Shown: positions 45,001 to 55,521, counted from the stretch's first letter. The stretch: 64,000 nucleotides of DNA from Epichloe hybrida (GCA_019022495.1 JAFEKR010000007.1:930001-994000); one strand, 5' to 3'. The notes: a model not told the origin generated them from the letters alone. Program-made: numbers and translations.

Positions 45001-45729
45001 GCGGAGGAAGCTGAGCTGCGCAGGGAGAATGAAGCGCGGGCAAGAGAACAGGCTCATCTACGCAAGAGATTCGGAGTGGGTGCCTTGGGCGACCTCACCG
45101 AGGAAGAGGCGCTACGGTATGCCCAAATGATTTCCGAGGAGGCCTATCTCGAAGACGAGCAGCGGCGTGCAAGCGACTCTGCAGTCGACGCTGCTGGGTT
45201 GGACACGGCATCGTCGCTCAGCGACACAGCTGCAGATACCATGACGCCGGAGCCCAGTGTCATGGACATGAGCCCCCCTCCCATGGTCCGGCCAAGTGCG
45301 AATTCATCGACCACGGACAACGACGAGGAGAGCGAGTTTGAGCTGCAAGTTCAGCAAGCCATACGCCTGTCCCTGCTCGAGGCCGTCAACGACATGGGAC
45401 AGTCACCTAGAGGAAACGGTTCGGGCGATTTTGAATTCCCCATTACGATCAAGGCCATGAGCAGAAAGGGCAAGGTGTCAGGCTCGGCATCTAGCTCGCC
45501 TGGCTCGACGCACCAGGCGCCATTCATGATGCCCAACGGCGACGGAGGCTCCCAGAATTTTCCGGCGACGGCAGACGACGAGGACTTTGCCCTCGCTCTG
45601 AGCATCAGCATGCAGGCGCAAGAGACTGGGGTTCAATCAAGTGCTGTAGGACTTGGAGTGCAGCGGGATGATTTCCCGCCACTGGAGACCGAAGGGCCTG
45701 GCAAAGGGAAGGGTGTGCGCCGCTGGTAG
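42063..45729 (+). CDS. UFO1: UFO1-like F-box/WD40/UIM protein (SCF ubiquitin ligase receptor)
   Basis: A substrate receptor of an SCF ubiquitin ligase; yeast Ufo1 targets Ho endonuclease and others and is distinctive in carrying UIM motifs. Two exons, 42063-42471 and 42563-45729, join in phase 1 to 1,191 residues; the junction FPNEILTHILSHL starts the F-box. F-box: about residues 134-180 (ILSHLHPDSHAAVALVSKRF, then HAWRMAFMRYF). A WD40-like propeller covers roughly 200-870, with clear strands such as GTNTGAVIVWDARDR and LVHGGSDGLVQAWDP at about 790-850. Two UIMs close to the end are near residues 1,060 (QVQQAIRLSLLEA) and 1,143 (DEDFALALSISMQ). The N-terminal 130 residues and a segment near 620-690 are disordered. 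An EAELRRENEARAREQAHLRKRF helix precedes the UIMs. This is the first gene right of the transposon nest. Confidence 0.88.
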
Positions 45730-46173
45730 ATTCTGAGCTTGTCTTTGCGATTAGTTCTTGGCTTCATTTGATTCGGACTTGACTGTTTTTTTTTTTTTTT
45801 TTAACTTGATTTCGTTAGCTTACATCACTTCGTGCTCAATTCAACATTATGCCGTTTGTTATCATTTTATCTGACCTATGTATGGTTGGAACTTGCCTTT
45901 TAATCGTACAGTAGTGTAAATTATAACAACGCCTGGGACTTTGAAGATGACTGCACACGGAGTTGCCGCAATGTCATGTTTTCACTACCTCATTAACAGT
46001 TGTACAATGAAAGTATCGGGGAACTCGCTGCATGTCCTGAACACCGCGGCAATGAAGGCAAGTGAGGATATAAATACATGAGAATGAATGCATGTGCACT
46101 CATATCTGACCCACCTCTGCTAGTAATATGGAAGAGGACGGATTTTAATTAAAAACCCCCCCCCCCCCAAAGT
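45730..46173. other. Convergent 3' region
   Basis: 3' flanks of two convergent genes. Contains a T-run at about 45,786-45,802 and a run of ten or more C at about 46,157-46,168. No gene. Confidence 0.6.
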
Positions 46174-48453
46174 TTATGTAAGAAGCAAGACGCCAATGGC
46201 TATGCATAGAGCCATGCCGCCGCGCGACATGCTCGATGGTGGATTAGGAGAGGCCAAGCTATCCTCGTCACTGGTCCGGTTTGTTTCCCTGGGGAAGTCG
46301 CTCAGCCACGTGCCGGTGGGGACAATGGTGGTGATGACGGCTTCGCCGAACGGGTAAGACAGGTTCAGCGAGGAATCGACGAGGCCCTGGGGCCCGAAAG
46401 TGAAGAGCTGGCCCGCGATGTCGGTCGTCTCGAGCGGGGAGCCGGGGCCGACGGTGAAGGCGCGGCCGTTGATGAGGGCCACGTTGGGGCCGATCTCGGT
46501 GATGGTTGCGCCGCCGCCGCCGCCGACGTACTCGGTCCGGGTGGGCACGCCGGGGCCGTACGTCATGTAGGTGCCGCGCAGGACGACGACGTTCTTGCCA
46601 ATGGCCGTGAGCATCTCGCCGCCGGCGACGACGACGTTGGATTCGGGCGCCGGCTGCGAGGGGGTGAATGCGAAGACGTCGGTGCCGACGGTGATCTTGT
46701 CCCACGAAATGGTCACGCTCTGGCCGCGGATGACGACCGTCTTGGTCCCGTACATGGGCATCGTCGGCAGGGTCTCGCCGCCGATGACGATCTGCGTGCC
46801 GGACAGGGACACGTCGAGACCGCCCACGACGGCGCGAACTGGCGTCGGGACGCTCCAGCCCTCGGGCGCGGGAGGCGGCTTGGGGATGACTGCGCCTTCG
46901 CCGACGACGGAGAGCGGGTAGATGGTGAAGTGCCCGCCGTCGACGGCGACGACCGTGGTGAGCCCGGGCCCGGACCCGGACCCGGGCCCGACCGGGAACG
47001 CCCGCCCATTGATGACGACTTGGTTTCCCCTGGCGGTGACGCGGAAGGTCGGCGGGGGCGGCCGAGCCGAGTAGTCGGCATTCGGGGGGGTGGTAGCGGG
47101 CCCGTTCGGGGGGGGGGGGGTGGTGGTGGTGGTGGTAGCGTGCCCGACGCCGATGGGGCCCGCGGTTTCGGCGGGTTCGGCGGTTCCAGCGGCTGCTCCC
47201 GCGGGTTCGTGCGTGAATGCATCCGGGTATGGATCGGTCGCGGCTTCAAATGAAGATGACGGTTGGCCCCAGGCAAACACGACCGCGGGATTCTTGTCCG
47301 TGGTGACGAATGTAATGATTTTCCTTCCCGCTGGCAATGAACTTTGTCGTATCAAGCCGAGGTTAGGTGCCGCATTTGTTGTTGTGCATGGAGGGCTGCA
47401 GCTCCCCTTTGCGGACGTCGAGTTCAGGTGCCGTGCATTTGGTAGACAGTATTCTGGGGGTTTAATGGCCGGATACGGGGCCGTGTATGCGCTGAGGTTG
47501 CCGAGAAAAGTAACGGTGGACATGTGAACAATCGAGTAGACGACAACGGGCTGCCACTCGTTCGCAAACGGTGTGCAATGCTTGGTCACCGTGACTGTCG
47601 GGACAGCTGTCACGCCGGCGGCAGAGCATTGGCGTCCATAAGCCTTTTTTGGGCTGTAGGCGACATAGCATGGGCGTCCATCAACCGGGCAATCCAGCGT
47701 AACGGTGCTGGTTGGAGGAGGTCGAGTACAGCGAGTCAGCAGCTTTCGAGACGTTCCACCAGTGCCGGTAGTGGTGGTGGTGGGACGAGGACACCTGGTT
47801 GACGTTCGAAAGGTATTTGAACCCAGGGTGTTGTTAGTGATAGGAGGCCCGTAACTGCTAGATGAGGCTTCGCCTCGAGATTCTGTGCTTGAGATTGGTC
47901 CATCGGGGGTGGAATAAGACGACGACGGGACAGTTGAAGTTGACAATGGCCCCTGCTGGGACGGCAGGGTTGAGAATGTTGATGTGAGTGGGGGAATTGG
48001 GGTGTCTTGCGATGGAGAACCATCGTGTGCGGCGGTGGATGATGATATGACGGTGGTTGAGGGAACGATGATATCTGTTGTGAGCCCGGCCACAGATGAT
48101 GGGGATGTGAATGAGAGAGCCGAGCTCGAGCTGGATATCGAAGACGAGGGCAAGGTCGACGCGGGTGTTTGTGACGACGACGACGTTGATGTTGAAGTTG
48201 TAGTGAAAGCTTCTGATGAAACGTTCGACGCAAAGCGCCGCCCGCGCAAAAGGTGACGTTTATCTGATAATGGGCCTGAAGAGACGACTGAAAAGTTAGC
48301 TCGTGCTCTCTCGATAATCTCCAAATCGGCTTCGGCGTGGGCAGCAAGCATCTGGCCCCCCGACGCCAACGTACCATCTGCATCGACAACTGCTGCGCAC
48401 GGGGAGCATGCAAGGAGGCCTGCGCATAGCAGGGCAGCCTTTCTGACTATCAT
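46174..48453 (-). CDS. Secreted Ser/Thr-rich, probably GPI-anchored cell-wall protein
   Basis: Probable cell-surface protein of 759 residues, single exon. The first ATG in the frame is 48453 and gives a good signal peptide (MIVRKAALLCAGLLACSPCAA, cleavage about residue 20). Residues 65-240 are Ser/Thr/Pro-rich and likely O-mannosylated. A middle region has paired cysteines and VTVTKHCTPF. From about residue 440 come several imperfect beta-type repeats of the form VVVxG-x-xITxxGPNVALINGRAFTVGPGSP, often seen in fungal wall proteins, with a Pro/Gly-rich linker. The C-terminus has a Ser-rich site followed by a hydrophobic tail (MALCIAIGVLLLT), as for GPI attachment. Function in adhesion or wall structure is inference. 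The open frame extends 15 codons upstream only to a TTG, so I use 48453. Confidence 0.78.
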   Translation of the reverse strand: MIVRKAALLCAGLLACSPCAAVVDADGTLASGGQMLAAHAEADLEIIERARANFSVVSSGPLSDKRHLLRGRRFASNVSSEAFTTTSTSTSSSSQTPASTLPSSSISSSSSALSFTSPSSVAGLTTDIIVPSTTVISSSTAAHDGSPSQDTPIPPLTSTFSTLPSQQGPLSTSTVPSSSYSTPDGPISSTESRGEASSSSYGPPITNNTLGSNTFRTSTRCPRPTTTTTGTGGTSRKLLTRCTRPPPTSTVTLDCPVDGRPCYVAYSPKKAYGRQCSAAGVTAVPTVTVTKHCTPFANEWQPVVVYSIVHMSTVTFLGNLSAYTAPYPAIKPPEYCLPNARHLNSTSAKGSCSPPCTTTNAAPNLGLIRQSSLPAGRKIITFVTTDKNPAVVFAWGQPSSSFEAATDPYPDAFTHEPAGAAAGTAEPAETAGPIGVGHATTTTTTPPPPNGPATTPPNADYSARPPPPTFRVTARGNQVVINGRAFPVGPGSGSGPGLTTVVAVDGGHFTIYPLSVVGEGAVIPKPPPAPEGWSVPTPVRAVVGGLDVSLSGTQIVIGGETLPTMPMYGTKTVVIRGQSVTISWDKITVGTDVFAFTPSQPAPESNVVVAGGEMLTAIGKNVVVLRGTYMTYGPGVPTRTEYVGGGGGATITEIGPNVALINGRAFTVGPGSPLETTDIAGQLFTFGPQGLVDSSLNLSYPFGEAVITTIVPTGTWLSDFPRETNRTSDEDSLASPNPPSSMSRGGMALCIAIGVLLLT

Positions 48454-49783
48454 CGCTGCTGCCGAACGCGGATTGTGTGAGGCCGGAAATCGAGCCAAAC
48501 CGCCAGCCAGCAGGGGTCGTGAGAGACGACTCCAACACGCGATGACCTCAACAACGTGACATCACACCTGTGAAGTAGGCCCGGGTTGTGGAGAGACGAA
48601 TCCTAGCATGACGACAGAACGAACAGCACGGGGCGCTTGCAAACCAAACAACAAGCCACTATAATACACCGAGCTTGTACATATGGATTACGGACCGTAA
48701 TACTCTCCCGTACGTTGGAGAAAGACGCAGAAATTGCTAGGCACCGACGTGGGCGAAGCGGGCCGTTCAACTCGTATGTATTAGGAGCAGGGCAGGCAAA
48801 ATGCAAGCGATCCAGCCGACAACCAGCCGACGACCAGCCAACTACATAATTAGGACAAGGGTTTGGCGTAACTGCCGTTGGCTACGGACTGCATGGATAC
48901 GAAGAGACTTGCAACGTGGCGCCGCAGAATGCCCCGGGCTCGCCATGTAGATGTTCATGGTTGCAAATCCTCCTCCACACACCCTTGGGTAATGCTCGCT
49001 GGCAATCGCAGCTAGGTAGTCCGTACTCCGTACTCCATACGGATTATTCGGTACTTGCTAATCCCAGTCCCTGCCTCTAACAATTAATTAGCTCAATTTC
49101 CCCCTGTCAAGTATTAAAGGGGTTGCTGCCATGCTGCCGACTGGCCGATGCTACCATGTGTCAAAGGTCTTCGAGACGTGCATATGTACATGGGTCGCAG
49201 CCCGACATGTACATACATACGTCCGCACGGAGTACACAGTGAATAGTTACCCCCTATAGCGGATGTGAACGGTTTCGTTGTCTTTGAAGCCTTGCCAACA
49301 GGTTCGTCGGCAGAAGTTTTCTCGCATTTTGCAAATGGCGGCAGCGGCAGCGGCAGCGGCCACGCCCAATCGTCTCGTCAAGCGTGGTAAAAAATCGCCA
49401 AGGCGAAATCAACAGTCAAGTAGGTTCTCGGCAGTCTCGGAACGCCGCCGATCTCAAAAGACATGTTGCGGATTACCGATCCGAACTGGGAAAAGGCGGC
49501 GTGCCAAGAACCAACAGGCGCAGGCTCTGATCGAATCTTGTCGCGTCGGCCGTACATATTCATTATTAGCCTGTGTACGGATATGTACCTCGAGTCCACT
49601 TTTATCTAATATCTAATTGGATACAAACCCTGATTTGACGTGACTCCACAAGCCTTAGCACGTCTACATGTATGTATGTAAGGAGATTGAGCTACCCGTC
49701 AGCTCATATTGTGAGAGCGGTAGGTGGTAAATTGGTAATTGAACCTCCTTGACTGGGGGATTGATTATTACCTGTCTCGTCCG
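48454..49783. other. Intergenic region with dispersed TCCGTA motifs
   Basis: 1.3 kb without a supported gene. Contains GATTACGGACCGTAATAC at about 48,685, CCGTACTCCGTACTCC at about 49,020 and GTCCGCACGGAGTAC near 49,221. A 112-codon frame at 49,278-49,616 is basic and repetitive and I do not call it. Confidence 0.55.
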
Positions 49784-49879
49784 GCCTCGGCAATTATATC
49801 ATGACTAGTTAGCAGTACAACATGTCCACTATACGTGGTCTGACATTGATAGCACGATATTAACCACATATAAATAGTA
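49784..49879 (+). repeat. Direct repeat, left copy (~95 bp)
   Basis: Aligns with 53,142-53,237 in the same orientation. Shared blocks include CCTCGG, AGCAGTACAACAT, TCCACTATACGTGGTCT and CATATAAATAGTA. Differences are partly RIP-type transitions plus a short indel. Probably the end of a decayed element. Confidence 0.75.
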
Positions 49880-50466
49880 TTTTATTATTAAAAGTAAGAG
49901 CTAAACCTAAGTTTATAGCTTTATAATTCTATAGCTAGTAATGACTTTATAAAAATAAAGATAGTAAATACGTATAATATTATTAAGGAAAATTCAAAAT
50001 AAAGAAAATACAGTAAGAGAATTTAGTGCCACTACTCCGTACATGGTATACTAGCCCTCTTACTAGGCTACTGTTTTATCCTTAATTAGCATATTATCCG
50101 CCCTCGTTGGCTTTACTAGCAATATCGCAAGACAGGGGCCTCGGTATTAACGGAAGTCAAGGTAGCACGAGAATCTTTGTATAGCTATTAGGCTTCACTA
50201 GTATCTGATGTAAGCGTATGGAGAGAGGGTTTTTTTATATATATCACCTAACATTCCTGCGTACGTTTGTGTTTGATATCTAAGACAAAAATAACATAGC
50301 TTATTTTTTATTATTAAACAAAACAAAAAAGGTAAGTTAAGTTTTTCACATATAAGCTTTTCACACAAGCCATGTACATATATGGCTATGTACATGACAT
50401 TATATAACTAAACTAAAATTTAACTTACCTAGACTAGACAGACCCCTTTTCTCGCCACTAGCCGCT
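49880..50466. other. AT-rich, RIP-like relic DNA
   Basis: Mostly AT-rich and poor in CpA (especially 49,860-50,030), like the transposon nest, following the left direct repeat and leading to the secreted-protein gene. No coding remnant recognised. Confidence 0.55.
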
Positions 50467-50856
50467 ATGAAAGTCCTTGTATTAGCAATGCTAGCCACTG
50501 CTGTTCTCACCGAAAACACGCCGCGTTGGTCGCCTTGTTACAAATCTAAAGAATCTACCAGCGATTTCACATATATTCACTGCGATCCCCGGTCCCGTAT
50601 AGCCAAATGTAACGATGGAACTACCTTCGATTTTCAGGATGCTGCCCATCCTGCTGCCGGGGTTACGGTACAGATGGGCCATTCTGATCAGACCTTTGTG
50701 TTTGTTTGCGGCCAGAACCCAGCCCGTGTTGATTCCTGTATGGCTAGACAACGTTTTCGTCAATATATGCCAGAATGTGTTAATGGACAGATACCGTTAA
50801 TAGGGTTCAACGCTGGAAAGCCTGGAAAGCCTGGAATCCAATGTCATTGTGCCTAA
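50467..50856 (+). CDS. Small secreted cysteine-rich protein (effector-like)
   Basis: 129 residues, single exon. A short signal peptide (MKVLVLAMLATAVL, cleavage about residue 15) is followed by a mature part with eight cysteines at residues 24, 39, 48, 81, 91, 104, 126 and 128, enough for four disulphides, and a C-terminal GKPGKPGIQCHCA. No known domain is recognised. It lies in AT-rich DNA between two direct repeats, away from housekeeping genes, the usual setting of fungal secreted effectors. Codons look intact, so the gene escaped the mutation that hit its surroundings or arrived later. The role in host or microbe interaction is inference. Confidence 0.72.
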   Translation: MKVLVLAMLATAVLTENTPRWSPCYKSKESTSDFTYIHCDPRSRIAKCNDGTTFDFQDAAHPAAGVTVQMGHSDQTFVFVCGQNPARVDSCMARQRFRQYMPECVNGQIPLIGFNAGKPGKPGIQCHCA

Positions 50857-51256
50857 CATTGAATATTAAAACAGTACCAAAAGATTAGGTGGTTAATGAT
50901 AGTTATACTATTAAGTGGTTTAGCTATAGTATTCTCTATAAAAACACTACCTCTAATTACCTAAGCTATTCTATACCTTAATAGGCTAGCCTATTTTAAG
51001 ATGGTATTTTAGGCGAAAACAACCACCTGAAAACTGTTACATGCTAGTTATAAACGTCAAACGATAAGGGTTCGAATCCGTCAGAGAGGCCAACGAATCT
51101 AATGGGTCATAAGTCATACTAAGTTCACTGATAAAAGCTACTACTATTAGGGGTAGTGTGTGTTATTAGAAGTAAGTTAAATTTAGTGCTTTGCCTAGTG
51201 ACGCAAGCCCCTAATTCGACAAAGTCTCTGACAATCCTAGAAGCGCAAACCAGTAA
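50857..51256. other. AT-rich spacer
   Basis: AT-rich to about 51,010, then normal composition. A GGTTCGAATCC at about 51,070 resembles a tRNA B box but no cloverleaf forms. No gene. Confidence 0.5.
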
Positions 51257-51608
51257 CGACAAAAGCAACAAAAGGAAAGCAAGGGCAGGAAAAGGTTACA
51301 AAAATTCGATCCGGAGATGGCTACTCTCGAGCGCAGTCGTCTAGCCGCGGCCAATTTTCAGAAAACGCTCCAAGGAATCTATCCACAGCCTGGGACTAGA
51401 AAAGGACAAGCTATTAGAGAGCAAGAACCAGAAGCTCCGATCCGAGTTCCTTATCCTCTCACAAGAGGCCCCGGAGCTCAAGAATGACTTGATGTCTCGT
51501 GCGGGGGGTGCCGTGATGACAAGATGGACATCTGGATCAGAAGACGCTCCAATTGGGCCCTATGTCAGTACGTCTTCAGACTCCCTTCCCTGTGAAGAAG
51601 AATCATGA
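51257..51608 (+). pseudogene. Frameshifted ATF/CREB-type bZIP relic
   Basis: A basic-zipper region is readable across two frames. In the first (from 51,257) KGRKRLQKFDPEMATLERSR leads into RLAAANF, the bZIP basic-region pattern ending N-x-A-A-type. At the T-run 51,355-51,358 the frame must shift by one base; the second frame then reads FRKRSKESIHSLGLEKDKLL, ESKNQKLRSEFLILSQEAPE and LKNDLMSRAGG, a leucine-zipper heptad series, to TGA at 51,606-51,608. A single extra T explains the break. No start codon or upstream exons are evident, so it looks like the 3' exon of a decayed gene. It cannot encode a working bZIP unless the base is a sequencing error and further exons exist upstream. Confidence 0.6.
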
Positions 51609-52241
51609 ACTGTGCTAATTCTGTCATTCCGTAGATGAACTGTTTACGATTTGACCCGCAACAAGCGACGCACTCCCGTCACTGTTTCCATGCTCACCCA
51701 TCGGGCCATCATCGATGAAGGAACTTGATGGTGCACGGGACCGCGTGGAAAATGCGCGCTTGGCTCCAAGGCGTGAGGCGTGTGGCGTGTGTCCCGCGGT
51801 TAACGAGTGAGCCGGGCATCCGGGCAGAATCTTCATTTCAGTGGAATATCGTCACAAGCGCATGCTGGATCAGCCATAATCTCAAATGGATATTTGGGCA
51901 ACGTATCCGTGCAATCCTCAGATCGGCGGCAGCCTGCCGTCAGCAATTTGATGTCATCCCACATTGACAGTGTAATCCGTGCATACACTGCCACATCGCC
52001 TTTATATTTATTTATTAGCGCATTGCCGCCCCGACGCTGTACGGATTTTCCCGAATCTCACTCTCCTCCGCATATTACCTACCTACAAACAAAAAAGCTT
52101 TGTCTCATTATCCCCAAGTCCTCTCTACCCAAGCCAAATGACGCATTTGCCAACAACTGTTATAATTGTTAAAAAAACAGGTATATAAAAAATTCCCGAC
52201 CATGATGCTTCGTATTTTAATACTTATTTTTTTTTCAGGCA
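51609..52241. other. Spacer with probable 5' leader intron of the next gene
   Basis: No coding gene supported. A GTATAT donor at 52,182 and a TTTTTTTTTCAG acceptor ending at 52,239 define a likely 58-nt intron in the 5' untranslated region two bases before the start at 52,242. Confidence 0.5.
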
Positions 52242-52850
52242 ATGCTTTCCCGCGACGCAGGTTCCAGAATGACATCGCACAAGACTACGGAACAGGAGGA
52301 TCCCACACTTGAGCTTCCGCCGACAGACAGCGAATCCGATGTCGATGTCAATGAGGATGCGCCCAGCGATTGGGACGAGGAGGAGGAGATGAAGAAGTGG
52401 CTTTCTACGACATATGAGCCCGGCTCGAGAAGCCCTATGAAAGAGCCCCTCACAGCACCTTGGGATCTGTCAATCAGCGATGCAGACGTGGAAAAGCTTA
52501 AAGTCGGGTTTAAGCCTCATAATATGGACGATAAATGGGATATCCTGGTCGAGAATCCAGACAAAGATGGAAATCTCTCTATCCATATTATTCGGAGCTG
52601 GTTACAAGAGGAGTGTTACATATTGCATATTGCTCCGAGACAAAGCAGCGATGACGGTGGAGGTGCAAAGGTCCAAGGCATTACCTGGGAAGGGAACAAG
52701 GCGGGGTTGCAATGCGATGCCCAACAGGCAAAGAAGGAAGCAGTGATGCTGGCTAGAAGTCTCCTCCAATGCGAGTTTGAGAAGCTTCCGCATTACCCGT
52801 CGTCGGTGTTTTGGGACCCCAATGCTTATAAGAAACTGGATGTGAAATAG
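52242..52850 (+). CDS. Hypothetical acidic protein
   Basis: 202 residues, single coding exon; I do not recognise the family. No signal peptide or membrane segment. The N-terminal 60 residues are acidic and disordered (SESDVDVNEDAPSDWDEEEE). Residues 75-200 look folded: DKWDILVENPDKDGNLSIHIIRSWLQEECYILHI, then WEGNKAGLQCDAQQAKKEAVMLARSLLQCEFEKLP, a beta-then-helix pattern. The start could also be the ATG at 52,269 (MTSHKTTEQ). A probable leader intron ends two bases upstream of the first ATG, which supports real transcription. It shares the repeat-bounded segment with the secreted protein and the bZIP relic. Confidence 0.68.
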   Translation: MLSRDAGSRMTSHKTTEQEDPTLELPPTDSESDVDVNEDAPSDWDEEEEMKKWLSTTYEPGSRSPMKEPLTAPWDLSISDADVEKLKVGFKPHNMDDKWDILVENPDKDGNLSIHIIRSWLQEECYILHIAPRQSSDDGGGAKVQGITWEGNKAGLQCDAQQAKKEAVMLARSLLQCEFEKLPHYPSSVFWDPNAYKKLDVK

Positions 52851-52933
52851 TTTACTCGATGGAACACACTCCCTTCGTTAGAAAGCTATCGGTCGCCATC
52901 CGGTCGCCATTCGGTCGCCATATACTTTCCTCT

Positions 52934-53061
52934 ACAGAGGGGTCCAGGTTCAGCGTCCCCCAGATCGTACGAACTTGTCAAGGCCGCACCGCTTCATACT
53001 ATGGCACCGCCTAGCATTTCGTAATCCTAATTGCTAGACGCTGAACCTGGACGGCCCCTGT
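52934..53061. repeat. 128-bp inverted-repeat (MITE-like) element
   Basis: Arms of about 24 bp (52,934-52,957 and 53,037-53,061) share TCCAGGTTCAGCGTC and its complement, with ACAG...GGGG/CCCC...TGT at the outer ends. The 79-bp loop is non-coding. No clear target duplication seen. Three CGGTCGCCAT units lie just upstream (about 52,888-52,920). Confidence 0.6.
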
Positions 53062-53141
53062 CCGCTTAGCTTGGCAGGAGGCACTTGCTAGTTGCTACAG
53101 ACGTCTCGAGACGTCCGTTGCCGCTTCGGCATAAGCCGTAA

Positions 53142-53237
53142 GCCTCGGTACGTATATTATGACTGGTTATTAGCAGTACAACATCTCCACTATACGTGGT
53201 CTAACATTAATAGTAGAATGATTCCATATAAATAGTA
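53142..53237 (+). repeat. Direct repeat, right copy (~95 bp)
   Basis: Partner of 49,784-49,879, about 3.36 kb away, same orientation. Confidence 0.75.
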
Positions 53238-54763
53238 GAAAGGATTGGTCGTTGAGTGATAAACAATGTACTTAGACGGGGGTTTCAGAAATTGGCGGTC
53301 GTGTCTCGTAAGTAACATGGTGTGGGAAAGTGAGGTAATTTGAAGTAGTATTATAGAGACGCGTTAGCTATGGACTAGATGTCATGTTGTTAGTGAGTCC
53401 AAGATTTTGCAAGACTAGCGTGTTGAAATCGCTAGATTCTTCGGGCGCAGAAAACTTCTAGGAGTCGCTTCCTTAACTTGTGCGGCGGCTATCGCATAAT
53501 ATATAACTAAATTCATTTCTTGCACCTAAGCACGTCTCTGGGCCTTTTAATCTAGATTATCTAATAGACTTGCTATTACCTAAGCTTAGTGCGCTAATTA
53601 AGCAGGAATAAATAACAGTTAGATAATAATTTATATTTATATTAGACAGATACTCCGTACTTGCATCTGTTATTCGCAAAACCCCTTATAATCTCAACAA
53701 ACCAAACAAGCAGTCCAGAGTCATGACCAATGGTGTACGCAGTACGGAGTACGTCTGGCTTTGTTTCAATCCGCTCCCCGAAATGTGGTAACGGACGAAT
53801 ATGAGCCAAATGAAGCTCGTCTCCTCGGCATCAAATGAGACAGTTTGAAGCACACGCATTCTTGAGCGTGTCCTGCACGTTATTTTGCACTAATTATGGA
53901 ATAGCAGTGCTTCCCAAAGGAGCCCCGTTCATACTATTGCCAATAATGGTGAACGCCGATTCCAGAGCAGACAACGCTAGTGAGGAACAGTGATGGCATG
54001 GCTGAGAGAGAGAGAGACTTTTCCACCAGGCGACTCGCCGCGATACAGTCGGTAATAACCTGACACGTATTTCGGCTCTCCTTTCCAATTCACGCCGAGA
54101 CAAGATCAAATCTTGGGGCACTCCATCCCATAAGACATGAAAGGGAGTCAAGATGTCAAGGAGCGACGACGGGCAAGCAAGCGCCACACGCCACCGTGAT
54201 AGACGCTCAACTCAGACATTACCATTCACAGCCACCACCACCAGGCAGTATCTGAGCCTCGCTTATTTTGATAGGGCATTCTAAGCGACGCTGACCAAGT
54301 TCTGAGGATTTAGAATGAAAATGTTTTGAAGCTTTTACCCATCTTGCAGGAATGCCGTTATGTAGACGGGCCGATGGGTGGCTCGCGGAATGGTGGTGGC
54401 TGGGGGCGATCCTGGCCTGAAGGGGGCTCTAGTGCAAGTTCACCATGTTTCGTCGTACGGAGTAATCCGCATGCTCCCCAACGAGTTACAACAACAAGAC
54501 TTGTTGTGCTGGCTTCAACCTTAAATCGACTGGGCCAGTTCACAAACGGCGAAGGCTTGCTGTCTTGTCCATCAGAGCAGGGTTATAACGCCACTTGCAT
54601 TCCCGACGTTGATCCATTTCCACGAAAAGCTTGTTTGTCCTCTTTCTGTCCGTTTGAAACTGTGCCTGTTGCAATGCCCGAGCTACTTGCGGATTACATG
54701 TATGTACTTGGCTGTATGGGGTTCCTGGCCGGTGCTATGATGCGTTGACAATTCGGGCATCAG

Positions 54764-54808
54764 TAGTCCGTAGTCCGTAGTCCGTAGTCCGTAGTCCGTA
54801 GTCCGTAC
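54764..54808 (+). repeat. 7-bp tandem repeat (TAGTCCG)
   Basis: Six to seven exact units ending in TCCGTACTTACTACT. Confidence 0.95.
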
Positions 54809-55239
54809 TTACTACTCAGTAATTGTGTTGAGGAATGATGGTCACTCTGGGTCAGTCCGTGGGTTGAAACGGTGGAAATTGGGGAGCAGGGAACTCATGC
54901 GGGTTTTGATTCACTTGGTGATGCTTCCTGCATTCCTTCTTGCCCCGGGTCTCACAGTTCTGCCGGGAGGGCCAATCAAGCCGAGCCAGTGGGGCGAGAA
55001 GAGAAGCAAGCAAACGGCAATTGGGCAGACAGTCAGTAATAATAAATAATACGTCCGTAGTCCGTACATTTAAAGTTACTCCGTATTAGTAGCACAGTCC
55101 ACAGGTAGGTCAGTGTTCGGCGGGCGGGCATATCATCTTCCGTCTCTTTGCTGTGCCGGCCTTTGCGGAGACTCTTTCTTCTCTTGTGGAGGGAGGTGGA
55201 CGTCATGATGTAATAGCAGACAGATGCCTACTCCGCATG

Positions 55240-55276
55240 TAGTCCGTAGTCCGTAATCCGTAGTCCGTAATCCGTA
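55240..55276 (+). repeat. 7-bp tandem repeat (TAGTCCG/TAATCCG)
   Basis: Five units alternating TAGTCCG and TAATCCG. Confidence 0.95.
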
Positions 55277-55410
55277 CAGATTGCAAGGGAAAGGAAAGGA
55301 AACACAACCAGCCACGGGTTGGGTCTAGGCAGACCAAATAATTCAACCTTGCAAGGGACCGACCATTGAAGGGAGTCGAAGCACGGCAAGTGACTACACG
55401 ATGGCTGGAT

Positions 55411-55444
55411 GCGAGGCGATGCGAGGCGATGCGAGGCGATGCGA
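55411..55444 (+). repeat. 10-bp tandem repeat (GCGAGGCGAT)
   Basis: Three full units plus a partial. Confidence 0.95.
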
Positions 55445-55521
55445 AGAGGGAGCGGACCCGTCGTTGACAGACAGAGACAGAGAAGGGGGGGGGGTCTGAC
55501 AAGTGCTGGTCCGAGTGCCCC

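Noticed and set aside
49278..49616. 112-codon plus-strand frame with an Ala run
   Set aside because: No ATG at its start, low-complexity Ala and Arg/Lys content, and no splice context; likely chance.
51060..51096. tRNA-like B box (GGTTCGAATCC) followed by AGAGAGGCCA
   Set aside because: The T-stem has mismatches, there is no matching 5' acceptor strand or A box at the right distance, and no anticodon arm; at most a fragment.
54326..54748. 140-codon plus-strand frame
   Set aside because: It begins at TTG, contains the dispersed TACGGAGTA motif and has no coherent domain or composition; likely chance.
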